Shown here: piece after piece, positions 26,779-36,342 of the stretch
Position numbering within the stretch: the stretch's first letter is position 1
Layout: the number at the start of each line of letters is the position of its first letter
Assembly: GCA_036499165.1 (NCBI GenBank)
Contig: DASYEE010000163.1
Location: forward strand, 1 to 64,000
Source of the DNA: Galbitalea sp036499165
GTDB lineage: Bacteria; Actinomycetota; Actinomycetes; Actinomycetales; Microbacteriaceae
DNA length: 64,000 nt
Reading direction: 5' to 3'
Position numbers and translations under genes: made by a program
The notes under the pieces: model-generated
The model's database searches: none
The model's input: the letters and a program-made list of their open reading frames with translations, nothing else
What the model was told of the DNA's origin: nothing

Positions 26779-29550
26779 GTGCGCCGCTTCACCTTCGCCA
26801 GAGGCAACCTGAACAAGGTCTTGGCACTCCCCTTGTACGTCCTTGGAGCCGCGGCGAGCGCGCTGGTCACCCGCAGGCAGCGGCTTTGGGCGTTCGGCTC
26901 GGGCAGCGGCGTCGGCGAAGGCTCCCTGGCGTTGCTCCAGCATGTGCGCGCGGTCGACCCGAAGATTCGTGTCGTGTGGCTGGCGCGAAACGCCCGGGAC
27001 GTGGCGGATGCCCGTGCCCTGCGCATCCCGGTCGTCCTCAAGTCGAGCTGGCGCGGGTTCCGCCTGACGCTGCGGGCGCGCGTGATCGTCGTCACACACG
27101 GATTCGGCGACGCGAACCGGTACGGGACCCGGGGCGCCTTCGTGGTGCAGCTGTGGCACGGTATCCCGTTCAAGCACATCCAGCTCGACTCCGGCGCGAC
27201 ATTCTCGGTTCCGATCCTGTCTCGATTCGGGTTCGTGCGGAGCGCGTTGCGTGGCGCCTACGCGCGCACTTCCCGCGGCATCGGTCTCGTTGCGGCAGCC
27301 TCTCCCCTGTCTGCGGCGCGAATGCGCACGGCATTCGGCCTCCCGTCCGAGCGGGTTGCGATCACGGGGGATCCCCGCGATGACGTCGTCGTGACCGGCT
27401 CGACCTCCGCGGCAAAGGACCGGCTAGCCTCACTCATCGCGGATTCCCGGGCAATGACCTCGCGAATCATGCTCTACGCGCCCACCTGGCGCGACGGCGA
27501 ACCCGATCCGGCAATCCCGACCGCTGCGGATTGGCGGGCCCTCGCTGTTTACCTCGAGCGGGTCGATGCACTGCTCATTATCCGATCCCACCCGCACGGC
27601 GTCGGCGACTACTCCCCCGGGCTCGCAGTATCCGACCGGATCAGGATGCTCGGCAGCGAGCTCGCAAACGACATCACGCCCCTGCTGCCCGGCATCGACG
27701 TGCTCATCACCGACTACTCGTCGATCGCGTTCGACTTTGCGTTGACGGGCAGGCCCATTCTCTACCTCGCACCCGATGTCGCCGAGTATTCGGCCACGAG
27801 GGGTGTCTACGAACCGTTCAGGGACTTCAGCGGCGGTGCTGCAGTGACATCGTGGAACGGGCTGCTCGGGTTGCTGGAGACGAGCGATCGCGACCCGGCT
27901 GCGGCGCGATCGCTGCTCGACCATTCAGAGTGGCTCGCACATCGCGTCCACGCCTTCCGCGACGGTGGAAATACGGCGCGGGTCTATGCGAGCATCCTGG
28001 CTCGGCTCGACTCCGACACGCAGTCGCCCCCCGGGCAGCCACTAGCGGTCCAGTCGCCCACCGCGGCGTCGCTCACTGTCGAATCGCTGACGATCACCGC
28101 AGACGCATCGCCGCTGCTCATCGCAGACGGCGGCCTCGGCGCAGATCACCCCGTCTCTGTCGCTCTGCAGGGCCAACGCCAGCACCTGGCCGGTGAGCTC
28201 ATCGTCGACGGCGATCGCTGGCACGCGGTCGTGCCCCTCCTGGCCTCACGCTGGGGCGGCCCCGCGCTGCCCCCGCCGTCGGGGCGCTACCTGCTGAGGC
28301 TCGAGGATGCGGCGGGCCGGCGCCTCGATGTGCGCTCAACCGAGTTTCCGGTGCCCGCGGTGCTTCGCGAGAAGCAGTTCAGGGCGAGTGTGTCCTCGAG
28401 CATCGACGCGGTAGCCGTCGACTTCGCGGCCCCGCTCGCCACCGACGAAATCGGTGCGGCACACCAGAAAGCCCTCCTGGCGTCGTACCGGTCAGAGCGG
28501 GGCATCTGCGATGCCGTGTTCTTCGAGAGCTACTTCGGGCAGAACGCATCGTCGAACCCGCGCGGGATCGACCGCGCCCTCGCCGCTCTGCGGCCCGACG
28601 TCGCGCGGTACTGGAGCGTCGCGGATGCCTCGGTCGAGGTGCCGGACGGCGCTGTGGCCGTCATCGAAGGCAGCGCAGCGTGGTGGCAGGCCCGCGCATC
28701 GGCGCGCGTACTGGTCGTCAACGACTGGCTCCGCAAACGGTTCGCTGCACGGCCAGATCAGACCGTGCTGCAGACCTGGCACGGCACTCCGCTCAAGAGG
28801 ATCGCTCTCGACCGGCCGGGCACCAGGCTGCTCGCCGCCGTCGCGACCCACCGCGAGAAGTCCCGGTGGGACATCATGCTCGCCCAGAACCAGTTCAGCG
28901 CAGACACCTTCCGTTCCGCGTACGCGTTCACGGGGCCAATCTGGCAGGAGGGGTATCCGAGGGACGACATCCTTCTCACGGGAGATCCGGCGCAGATCCG
29001 CGCGAGACTCGGCATCACCCCCGGCACGCGCGTCGTGCTTTACGCGCCGACTTGGCGTGATGATCGGCCAGGCAAGGTCGACCACCTCGACGCTGCGAGC
29101 TTCGCCCAGCAGCTCGGCGAAGGCTACGTGACCCTCATCCGCGGCCACTCACGCACGATGCAGCCGGGCACCGACGTCGTCGCCGACCGCGTCATCGACG
29201 TCACGGGCTACCCCGACATCTCGGAGCTTTACCTTGTTGCGGACGCACTCATCACCGACTACTCGTCCGTGATGTTCGACTTCACCGTCACGGGCAAGCC
29301 GCTCTTCTTCTTCGTGCCGGATCTCGCCCACTACCGCGACGACGTGCGTGGCTTTTACTTCGACCTGCTTGCCGTGGCCCCTGGGCCCGTTCTCGACGAC
29401 GCTTCAGAGCTGGTGCGCCAGCTGAGGGATGGCGACCCAGCCCAATACACGGACCAGTACGCCGCGTGGCGCGCGCGCTTCAATCCTCGGGATGACGGCC
29501 ACGCCGGCGAACGAGTTGTGCGGCGCCTCATCGCCGAGGGCCTGCTCTAA
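26779..29550 (+). CDS. Tandem two-domain CDP-glycerol glycerophosphotransferase
   Basis: A 923-residue protein containing two complete family domains. Domain 1 (about 20-425) has QLWHGIPFKHIQ, MLYAPTWRDGE, LIIRSHPHG and VLITDYSSIAFDFALTGRPILYL. Domain 2 (about 560-920) repeats them as QTWHGTPLKRIAL, VLYAPTWRDDR, TLIRGHSRT and ALITDYSSVMFDFTVTGKPLFFF. The linker (about 425-550) is beta-rich. Both active-site HG motifs are intact, so the protein may be a bifunctional polymerase. GTG 26779 follows a TACTGT box by 7 nt; GTG 26758 is an alternative. Confidence 0.88.
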   Translation: MRRFTFARGNLNKVLALPLYVLGAAASALVTRRQRLWAFGSGSGVGEGSLALLQHVRAVDPKIRVVWLARNARDVADARALRIPVVLKSSWRGFRLTLRARVIVVTHGFGDANRYGTRGAFVVQLWHGIPFKHIQLDSGATFSVPILSRFGFVRSALRGAYARTSRGIGLVAAASPLSAARMRTAFGLPSERVAITGDPRDDVVVTGSTSAAKDRLASLIADSRAMTSRIMLYAPTWRDGEPDPAIPTAADWRALAVYLERVDALLIIRSHPHGVGDYSPGLAVSDRIRMLGSELANDITPLLPGIDVLITDYSSIAFDFALTGRPILYLAPDVAEYSATRGVYEPFRDFSGGAAVTSWNGLLGLLETSDRDPAAARSLLDHSEWLAHRVHAFRDGGNTARVYASILARLDSDTQSPPGQPLAVQSPTAASLTVESLTITADASPLLIADGGLGADHPVSVALQGQRQHLAGELIVDGDRWHAVVPLLASRWGGPALPPPSGRYLLRLEDAAGRRLDVRSTEFPVPAVLREKQFRASVSSSIDAVAVDFAAPLATDEIGAAHQKALLASYRSERGICDAVFFESYFGQNASSNPRGIDRALAALRPDVARYWSVADASVEVPDGAVAVIEGSAAWWQARASARVLVVNDWLRKRFAARPDQTVLQTWHGTPLKRIALDRPGTRLLAAVATHREKSRWDIMLAQNQFSADTFRSAYAFTGPIWQEGYPRDDILLTGDPAQIRARLGITPGTRVVLYAPTWRDDRPGKVDHLDAASFAQQLGEGYVTLIRGHSRTMQPGTDVVADRVIDVTGYPDISELYLVADALITDYSSVMFDFTVTGKPLFFFVPDLAHYRDDVRGFYFDLLAVAPGPVLDDASELVRQLRDGDPAQYTDQYAAWRARFNPRDDGHAGERVVRRLIAEGLL

Positions 29551-29572
29551 CTGACCTATGCCAGCACCGGCG

Positions 29573-30625
29573 CTAAGAATCGGTGCGCGAGGTGTCCATC
29601 GTGTCCCGCCCGCCTCGAAACAGCCCCCTGATGAAGCCGGCTCCCCAGCTGAGGTGCATCGATGGAAGCACGAGGATGAACAGCCACCTGTCACGCCACG
29701 ACTTGCCGTTCTCGTACACCAGCCCAAGGTAGATCAGCAGCAGGATGTACGCGAGCAGTCCGGTGTGCACGATGAAGGCAAGGAGGCTCAGCTTGCCCCA
29801 GTGGATGGCGCCGGTCAGTTGGAGCGTGCCACCCACGATGCTGATGATGAAGGCGACGACAAGCAGGGGTGGCGCAAAGAACCTGAGCGGTGTCTGTCGT
29901 GGGTGCCTGCGCACCAGTTCGCCGCGCCACACGCCTGTCGTGAAGAACTGCCGTGTCAGCTTGCGCCAGTTCTCGCGCGGCCAGTATGTGACCTTCAGTT
30001 CAGGGTCGAACCACACGGTGTGGCCGGCCTGCCGGATGCGGAGGTTCAGTTCCCAGTCTTCCCCGCGGCGAAGCGACTCGTCGTACCCGCCGACCTCGCG
30101 CAGCACCTCGCGCTGGAACACTCCGAGATATGCAGACTCTGCCGGGCCATCGTTGCCACCACTGTGGTAGCTCGCCCCGCCGAGGCCGAACTTGCTGTTG
30201 TACGCGCGGGCGACTGCGGTCTGGAACGGAGTCTTGCCGTTTGCGACCATGATGCCGCCGACGTTCGCCGCGCCCGTGCGACCGAGGGTCTGCACCGCGC
30301 GGGTCGTGTAGCCGGGTGAGAGCTCGGAGTGGGCGTCGACTCGAACGATGATCGGATGACCCGTCGATGCGATTGCGAGGTTGAGGCCGGCCGGGATGTC
30401 GGTGTTGGCGTTGTGAACGAAACTGATCCGGGGATCCTCACCGGCAAGTCGCTCGACGATCTCCGTCGTGCCATCTGACGAGGGGCCAAGAGCGAGCACG
30501 AGATCCTGCTCGCCCGCGTAATCCTGACTCAGGATGGTGCGGATCGAGCCTTCGATGTACTCACGCTCATTGAGAACCGGCATGACATATGACACGCCTG
30601 GCGCGGTGTCGTCCTCGGTGGCCAT
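29573..30625 (-). CDS. Glycosyltransferase family 2 with C-terminal membrane segment
   Basis: A 350-residue GT-A enzyme. VSYVMPVLNEREYIEGSIRTIL opens the nucleotide-sugar site, VRVDAHSEL is the DxD-like motif, and RGEDWELNLRIRQAGHTVWFDPE is the acceptor/ED region. Three or four hydrophobic segments follow residue ~255. Enzymes of this shape (ExoA/succinoglycan type) make polysaccharides at the membrane. ATG 30625 is preferred over a TTG at 30634. It is convergent with the tandem glycerophosphotransferase and is probably part of the same wall-polymer locus. Confidence 0.88.
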   Translation of the reverse strand: MATEDDTAPGVSYVMPVLNEREYIEGSIRTILSQDYAGEQDLVLALGPSSDGTTEIVERLAGEDPRISFVHNANTDIPAGLNLAIASTGHPIIVRVDAHSELSPGYTTRAVQTLGRTGAANVGGIMVANGKTPFQTAVARAYNSKFGLGGASYHSGGNDGPAESAYLGVFQREVLREVGGYDESLRRGEDWELNLRIRQAGHTVWFDPELKVTYWPRENWRKLTRQFFTTGVWRGELVRRHPRQTPLRFFAPPLLVVAFIISIVGGTLQLTGAIHWGKLSLLAFIVHTGLLAYILLLIYLGLVYENGKSWRDRWLFILVLPSMHLSWGAGFIRGLFRGGRDTMDTSRTDS

Positions 30626-30680
30626 CGGTTCCAATGCGTAGTTCTGCGGGTCGGTCGAGCCTACCAGCCGATGCGAAAAC

Positions 30681-30713
30681 GGCGAGGTTCCCGGGTGTTC
30701 CGGGAGCCCCGCC
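30681..30713. terminator. Hairpin between htrA-like and GT2 genes
   Basis: GGCGAGGTTCCCGG (30681-30694) pairs imperfectly with CCGGGAGCCCCGCC (30700-30713) across a 5-nt loop. No strong T tract follows. It lies downstream of the protease gene and upstream of the GT2 gene, so termination of the former is plausible. Confidence 0.5.
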
Positions 30714-30749
30714 GCTTCGGTGGTGCCAGGTGCGGTTGTAGCGCTGCCG

Positions 30750-32102
30750 CTACGGCTTGTACGTTCCGAGCGTCACGGTCGTCTTCACTGTTCGACCATC
30801 GCGCACGTAGCTGATCGACGCCTTGCTTCCGCCCTTTAGAGCGCGAACCTGCGCGGTGAGGTCGACACTGCCGGTGATCGGAATGTTGTTGAAGTTGGTC
30901 ACGATGTCGCCTGCGTGCATCCCGGCATTGGCTGCCGCTCCGCCCGCGGTAACGGACTGGATGGATGCGCCGACCGTCTTCGACGTCGTCGCGCTTCCAT
31001 CACTCGTCACGTCGCCGACGGTCGCCCCGAGCAGACCGTGCGTCGCGCTGCCGTGCTGCATGATCTCGTCAGCGATCCGCAGCGCGACGTTGGACGGGAT
31101 CGCGAAACCGACGCCGATGCTGCCCGACTGGCCGCCCGAGGTCGACGATGAGTCGCTCGCGCTGGCGATTGCACAGTTGACGCCGATGACCTTGCCATCG
31201 CTGTCGAGAAGCGCACCGCCCGAGTTGCCGGGGTTGATGGCCGCGTCAGTCTGGATGACCGAGAGCGAGATCGTCGACGAAGCGGTATTACTGCTGCCGC
31301 CGCTGCCGCTTCCGCCGCTGCCATCACCGAAGTTCCAGAAGTTGAATGGGCTGTCGCCGCCGCTGCCGCCGTCGCTGCCGTCGCCGCCGCCCGAGCTCTT
31401 CGGCACGGCAGAGGATGCGACGGTGATGCTGCGGTTGAGTGCGCTGACGATGCCGTTCGTGACCGTCCCGGCGAGGCCGAGCGGTGCGCCGATCGCGATC
31501 GCAGTGTCGCCCACGTTGAGCTTCGAGGAGTCGGCGAACTGTGCGGGTTGGAGGCCACTCACGTTCTGCAGTTTGATAACGGCGAGGTCATCCGTCGGGT
31601 CTGTTCCGACGACCTTCGCTGAGAGGAGTCGGCCATCGTTGGTCTCGACCTGGATCTTCGCCGTGCCGGTCTCACCGTCGAGGGTGACGACGTGCGTGTT
31701 GGTGAGAACGTAGCCATCAGCGGTCAGGATGATTCCCGAGCCGGTGCCCGCGGCATCCGTTCCATTCACGTTGATGGTGACGACCGAGGGCGAAGCCTTG
31801 ACGGCAACCGCGGTGATCGTGGTGGCGTTCTTCGAGTCGTTGACCGTGATGCTCGCTGGGCTGCTGCCTGAAGTACTGCCGGTCGAACTGGAGTTGTTGG
31901 CCGAGTATGCCCAGACGCCGATGCCGGCGCCGGAGACACCTCCCACGATCGCCGCAATGGCGGCGGCAGCAACTACGACACCGGTGTTGGTGCGCTTCTT
32001 GGCCGGCGGGGTGGCAGGCGACTGGTTGTCGTCATTGGGCGGGGGCGTCACCGAGCTGTAGTAGGTGGGCGCGGGCGTGGGCTCTGTTGGTGCGTCGGTC
32101 AT
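30750..32102 (-). CDS. HtrA/DegP-like trypsin-type serine protease with PDZ domain
   Basis: A 450-residue membrane-anchored protease. The order is: Pro-rich cytoplasmic N-terminus, one membrane helix (VVVAAAAIAAIVGGVSGAGIGVWAY), protease domain with His in VLTNTHVV, Asp in DPTDDLAVIKL and Ser in NPGNSGGALLD, then a PDZ domain (about 340-445). A ~45-residue Gly/Ser-rich insertion containing FNFWNFGDG interrupts the protease domain. ATG 32102 has AAAGGAG 7 nt upstream. It degrades or refolds damaged envelope proteins. Confidence 0.93.
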   Translation of the reverse strand: MTDAPTEPTPAPTYYSSVTPPPNDDNQSPATPPAKKRTNTGVVVAAAAIAAIVGGVSGAGIGVWAYSANNSSSTGSTSGSSPASITVNDSKNATTITAVAVKASPSVVTINVNGTDAAGTGSGIILTADGYVLTNTHVVTLDGETGTAKIQVETNDGRLLSAKVVGTDPTDDLAVIKLQNVSGLQPAQFADSSKLNVGDTAIAIGAPLGLAGTVTNGIVSALNRSITVASSAVPKSSGGGDGSDGGSGGDSPFNFWNFGDGSGGSGSGGSSNTASSTISLSVIQTDAAINPGNSGGALLDSDGKVIGVNCAIASASDSSSTSGGQSGSIGVGFAIPSNVALRIADEIMQHGSATHGLLGATVGDVTSDGSATTSKTVGASIQSVTAGGAAANAGMHAGDIVTNFNNIPITGSVDLTAQVRALKGGSKASISYVRDGRTVKTTVTLGTYKP

Positions 32103-32250
32103 GGGAGAGCTCCTTTCAGCAGGGCCAAGCATCGTGCCCAAACCTGAACATTCTATTTGTCCGCGCTGTACGCATCCTGTTGGGTTTTGATGCCGGGGAG
32201 TTCGCGGCCCATGCGGCTGTCGACGGGCAGTGCAGATCAGATAAAGCGAA

Positions 32251-33276
32251 TCACCGCGGAGCTGGGCCCGTTGAACCTCGCACGATCAACTCGGGCTCGA
32301 TGAGCTCGGAGACCCCGCTCGCGTCTCCCGTGATCTCGGCCAGGAGCCGCTCGAGCGCCACCCTCCCCTGCCGCTCGAAGTCGCGTCGAATCGTCGTCAG
32401 CGACGGCCTGAAATACTGTGCCTCCGGGATGTCGTCGAACCCGACAACACTCATCTCCTCCGGCACACGGACGCCGCGATCCGCGAGCGCCGCGAGTACG
32501 CCGAGCGCCATCTGGTCGTTGCCGACAACAACGGCCGATACTCCCTGGTCGAGCGGAATCTGCATGCCGGCGGCGTACCCGGACTCGGATGTCCAGTTGC
32601 CTGGGATCGTTCCGAGCGAGATTCCGCCGCCTGCCTCGAGCCCCTCGGCGTATGCCGTGACGCGCTTGCGCGCCGAAACCCAGCCATCCGGTCCTGCGAC
32701 GTTAAAGAACCGGCGATGACCGAGCGACAGCAGATAGTCGACGACGCCAACGACCGCCCTGTGGTTGGGGCTCACCGCCGAATCGGAGGACTCCGGCGAC
32801 GCTTCGGATTCGATGTACACCGGAAGGGTGAACCCGACCCGGCCGATTAACTCCATGACCTGATCGGATGGCGCGATGACAAGCAGCCCGGCCAGATCGT
32901 GCTGGCCCGTGATCGACAGCGACTCCTCGATGCCCTGCTCGTCGCGCGGATCGAGGCTGACGATGTCGAGGAGGTAACCCGCCTCCTTGGCTCCGTCGCT
33001 TGCGCCTTTCGCCATCCTGTTCGGCCCCACCTCGAGGAATTCGTAGACGATGGCAGCGATTCGGTGCTTCGATGCGCTCGCGAGCGCGCGCGCGGTGAGG
33101 TTCGGACGATAGTCGAGCTCACGGATCGCCGACTCGATCCGTTCGCGGAGGTCGGCGCGGATGTTGGTCTCGCCTTTGACCACGCGGGAGACGGTCTGGT
33201 GCGAGACTCCGGCGCTCTCGGCAACGTCGTAGAGGGTCGGGAGTTTGACGGGACGGGGCGGGTTGCGCTCTGCCAT
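32251..33276 (-). CDS. LacI-family transcriptional regulator
   Basis: A 341-residue LacI/GalR protein. The helix-turn-helix is PTLYDVAESAGVSHQTVSRVVKGETNIRADLRERI; the hinge helix RPNLTARALAS and an effector domain with VVGNDQMALGVLAAL and SVVGFDDIPEAQYFRPSLTTI follow. ATG 33276 has AAGGAG upstream. No sugar-uptake or hydrolase gene adjoins it, so its targets are probably elsewhere. It is divergent from the aminotransferase, which it may or may not control. Confidence 0.92.
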   Translation of the reverse strand: MAERNPPRPVKLPTLYDVAESAGVSHQTVSRVVKGETNIRADLRERIESAIRELDYRPNLTARALASASKHRIAAIVYEFLEVGPNRMAKGASDGAKEAGYLLDIVSLDPRDEQGIEESLSITGQHDLAGLLVIAPSDQVMELIGRVGFTLPVYIESEASPESSDSAVSPNHRAVVGVVDYLLSLGHRRFFNVAGPDGWVSARKRVTAYAEGLEAGGGISLGTIPGNWTSESGYAAGMQIPLDQGVSAVVVGNDQMALGVLAALADRGVRVPEEMSVVGFDDIPEAQYFRPSLTTIRRDFERQGRVALERLLAEITGDASGVSELIEPELIVRGSTGPAPR

Positions 33277-33357
33277 GATGCTCCTTCTCGACTGGGCGAG
33301 GTGCGGCGGATGGCCACGGGTACCGACACCATACCGGCAGCCTCGAGCGCCACGCGC

Positions 33358-33363
33358 TACATT
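33358..33363 (+). promoter_or_regulatory. -10 box, leaderless start of aminotransferase
   Basis: TACATT ends 6 nt before ATG 33370. Confidence 0.5.
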
Positions 33364-33369
33364 TGCGGC

Positions 33370-34569
33370 ATGACGGTGAACGGCTCATGGGAGCGGGCGG
33401 CGCGCGGCGCGATGCTCCTCGGGAGCAACGGCCAGCTGCGCCCAACCATCTTCGCCGAGATGTCGGCGCTCGCTGCGAGCACCGGTGCGATCAACCTCGG
33501 GCAGGGATTCCCCGACGAGGACGGCCCGGCGGAAGTCCTCGAAGCCGCCCGCCAGGCGATCACCGACGGCATCAACCAGTACCCGCCCGGACGTGGCATG
33601 CCCGTGCTCCTCGACGCGATCGCCGAGCACCAGAAGCGCTTCTACGGCCTCGACTACAACCCGGGCACGGAGATCATCGTCACGGCCGGAGCGACCGAGG
33701 CGCTCACGGCCACCATCCTCGCTCTCACCGATGAGGGTGACGAGGTGGTCACGTTCGAGCCCTTCTACGACTCCTATGCCGCAATCATCGGACTCTCGAA
33801 GGCAACGCATGTCACGGTGCCGCTGCGGGCACCGGACTTCCTGCCCGATCTCGACGAATTGCGCGCGGCCGTCACCGACCGCACGAGGCTGATCATCGTC
33901 AACGATCCGCACAATCCGACCGGCACCGTGCTCGAGCGGGAGACGCTGGAGCTCATCGTCGAACTCGCCCACGAGCACGACGCGATCATCGTGACGGACG
34001 AGGTGTACGAGCACCTGACCTTCGGTTTGCCGCACATTCCAATCGCGACCCTGCCTGGAGCGCGCGAGCGCACCGTTTCGATCTCAAGCGGCGGCAAGAC
34101 GTTCTCGGTGACGGGGTGGAAGATCGGCTGGGTCATGACGACCGCAGACCTTGCGGGCGCGATCCTCGCGGTGAAGCAGTTTCTCACCTACGTCAACGGC
34201 GCGCCGTTCCAGCCAGCCATCGCGGTCGGGCTCCGACTGCCGGAATCGTATTTCCTGCACGCCGCCGGAGTGCTGCAGGGCAAACGCGACCTCCTGGCTG
34301 CCGGCCTGTCGCGCGCGGGCTTCACCGTCTCCCATCCGCGAGGCGGCTACTTCGTGATCGCCGACGCCGCACCGCTCGGATTCTCCAACGCCGCGGAGTT
34401 GTGCAGGAAGCTTCCGGCCCTCGCAGGCGTCGTAGGCGTCCCCATCACCGCCTTCGTGCGCGAGGAACGGGCATCCGGTTATTCAAGCCTCGTGCGTTTC
34501 GCGTACTGCAAGAAGATGGAGTTGCTGGAGCGGGCGAGCGCCCAGCTGACGAACCTGCAGCGCGGTTAG
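33370..34569 (+). CDS. Class I pyridoxal-phosphate aminotransferase
   Basis: A 399-residue fold-type I aminotransferase. GAINLGQGFPDEDGP is typical of the kynurenine/methionine/succinyl-DAP aminotransferase group. NDPHNPTG contacts the cofactor, VTDEVYEHLTF carries the conserved Asp and Tyr, and the Schiff-base Lys is in SISSGGKTFSVTGWKIGW. Possible roles include N-succinyldiaminopimelate aminotransferase or a broad-specificity enzyme; sequence alone does not decide. It ends 15 bp before the convergent histidine kinase gene. Confidence 0.9.
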   Translation: MTVNGSWERAARGAMLLGSNGQLRPTIFAEMSALAASTGAINLGQGFPDEDGPAEVLEAARQAITDGINQYPPGRGMPVLLDAIAEHQKRFYGLDYNPGTEIIVTAGATEALTATILALTDEGDEVVTFEPFYDSYAAIIGLSKATHVTVPLRAPDFLPDLDELRAAVTDRTRLIIVNDPHNPTGTVLERETLELIVELAHEHDAIIVTDEVYEHLTFGLPHIPIATLPGARERTVSISSGGKTFSVTGWKIGWVMTTADLAGAILAVKQFLTYVNGAPFQPAIAVGLRLPESYFLHAAGVLQGKRDLLAAGLSRAGFTVSHPRGGYFVIADAAPLGFSNAAELCRKLPALAGVVGVPITAFVREERASGYSSLVRFAYCKKMELLERASAQLTNLQRG

Positions 34570-34584
34570 GCCGCCGCCTCGCCT

Positions 34585-36342
34585 CTAGCTCGGCGACAAC
34601 ACGGCTGAGGCCAGCGGCAACCTCATGCTGAACTGCGTGCCGACGCCCTCCTCGCTCTGGACATCCATCTCGCCGTGATGGGCGGTCACGATCGCCTTCG
34701 TTATGGTGAGTCCGAGCCCGACCCCCGGCACGGCGTTACGCGTGGCGGTGCTCGCCCGGAAGAACCGGGAGAAGAGCTGGTCGAGCTCGGACTCCGCGAT
34801 GCCCATACCGGTGTCGCTGACGGTGATCACCGCATCCTTTTCGGTCTCGGAGAGTGTCACCGTCACCGTGCCGCCGCGCGGCGTGAACTTCAGCGCATTG
34901 GAGATCAGGTTGTCGCATGCCTGCCCGAGTCGCACCGGATCGCCGTGAGTCACGGGCGATCGCTCCGTCAGCTGCTCGACGAGGGTGATCCCGCCCGCCG
35001 CGGCGCCGGGCCGCGCCGATTCGACAGCGGCGCGCACAATCGACTCGAGTTCGACCTGCCGGGCGTCGAGCGGGAACTTACCTGACTCGACCTGCGCGGT
35101 GAATAACAGGTCGCCGACCAGCCTGAGCAGCCGATGCGCGTTTCGTTCGGCGACCCCGAGGTATTGCACCTGCTCGTCGGAGAGCGGATGCTCGTCGTCG
35201 TCCTTCATGAGCTCCAGGTACCCGAGAATCGAGCTGAGCGGCGTGCGCAGCTCATGCGAGATGAGCCCGACGAACTCATCCTTCAGGCGCGACACTTCGC
35301 GTTCCTGGGTCACATCTGCGGCGACGAAGAGGTACCCCGCTGTCGCTCCGGCCTCATCCATGCGCTTGGTCACAGAAAGCGAAACGGGGAACGTCGTCCC
35401 ATCGTCGCGCGCGTACGTCCAGTCCCGACTCTCGGCATTGCCGAGGCGTGCGGATTCGACCAGGGCCGAGAATCCGGGGTTTAGCACGGTCTCACCCGGC
35501 GGGTAGTTCAGCTCGCGGGCGCGCGCATCCAGCTCCTCCTGCAGGTGGAAGTCGAAGATGTAGCGCTTACCCTCGGCCTGGCGCCACGTGAGGCCGAACA
35601 TCTTGGTCGCACCGGGATTCCAGGCGTCGATGAGCCCCGTGATGTCCGTACCGATCACCGACTGCTCCGTGACGGCCGCCCAGACGCCGCGGAAGAGTCG
35701 ATCTGCCGAGCGGTATTTGGCCTCGCTCTCTTCCAGCTGGCTCGCGTACTCGAAGGTCCGCTGCAGCATTGCCTCCTTCTCGTCGGCGAGCGAGTGGATA
35801 GACGACAGCTGGGCCCTGCTCTGGCGTGCGAGCTCATTGATGATGATGGACGCGAAGATGAAGATCAACGGCGAGAAGACCCCGCGAATCAGGTCGCCCG
35901 CGTTCGTGATCTCGGCGACGCCGAAGATGTACGGCATCATCAACGCGACAGCGGCGCCCGCCCCGGCCAGGGCGATGTAGCCACGCCCCTTTTCCGCTGC
36001 GACCCAGACGACCGGAAGGATGATCATGGCGCTGAAAATCGACGCCGTGCCTCCGGTGCCTGCGCGGAACGCCCCGATGCCGATGAAGTCGATCACCGGG
36101 ATGAGGACCGCCCAGTTCGCATACCGCGTCTTCCAGGTCAGGATCGCTGACAGGGCCGTGGCGAGCGTCACAAGGACCACACCGATAATCGCCCAGACGT
36201 CGTTCAGGATGGCGATGTCCGGCACCGCCCAGACGATCACGAGCGAGATCACGAGCGCGATCGGGGTCGGCAACTGCTTCAACGCGGGAGACGGGTGATC
36301 GACGGTCAGGATGCCGCGAATGCGGTCAAAGATGGATCTCAT
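34585..36342 (-). CDS. Membrane histidine kinase with PAS domain
   Basis: A 585-residue sensor. Residues ~25-170 hold about six membrane helices with little extracellular loop, followed by a coiled coil (~175-205), a PAS domain (~210-345) and HisKA/HATPase. The phosphoacceptor is H363 in GLISHELRTPLSS; the N box CDNLISNALKF, DTGMGIAESEL and GVGLGLTITKAI form the ATP site. It is the last gene of the eight-gene operon, and its ATG overlaps the preceding receiver stop (ATGA). It probably phosphorylates the three receiver domains encoded upstream. The signal is unknown. Confidence 0.92.
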   Translation of the reverse strand: MRSIFDRIRGILTVDHPSPALKQLPTPIALVISLVIVWAVPDIAILNDVWAIIGVVLVTLATALSAILTWKTRYANWAVLIPVIDFIGIGAFRAGTGGTASIFSAMIILPVVWVAAEKGRGYIALAGAGAAVALMMPYIFGVAEITNAGDLIRGVFSPLIFIFASIIINELARQSRAQLSSIHSLADEKEAMLQRTFEYASQLEESEAKYRSADRLFRGVWAAVTEQSVIGTDITGLIDAWNPGATKMFGLTWRQAEGKRYIFDFHLQEELDARARELNYPPGETVLNPGFSALVESARLGNAESRDWTYARDDGTTFPVSLSVTKRMDEAGATAGYLFVAADVTQEREVSRLKDEFVGLISHELRTPLSSILGYLELMKDDDEHPLSDEQVQYLGVAERNAHRLLRLVGDLLFTAQVESGKFPLDARQVELESIVRAAVESARPGAAAGGITLVEQLTERSPVTHGDPVRLGQACDNLISNALKFTPRGGTVTVTLSETEKDAVITVSDTGMGIAESELDQLFSRFFRASTATRNAVPGVGLGLTITKAIVTAHHGEMDVQSEEGVGTQFSMRLPLASAVLSPS

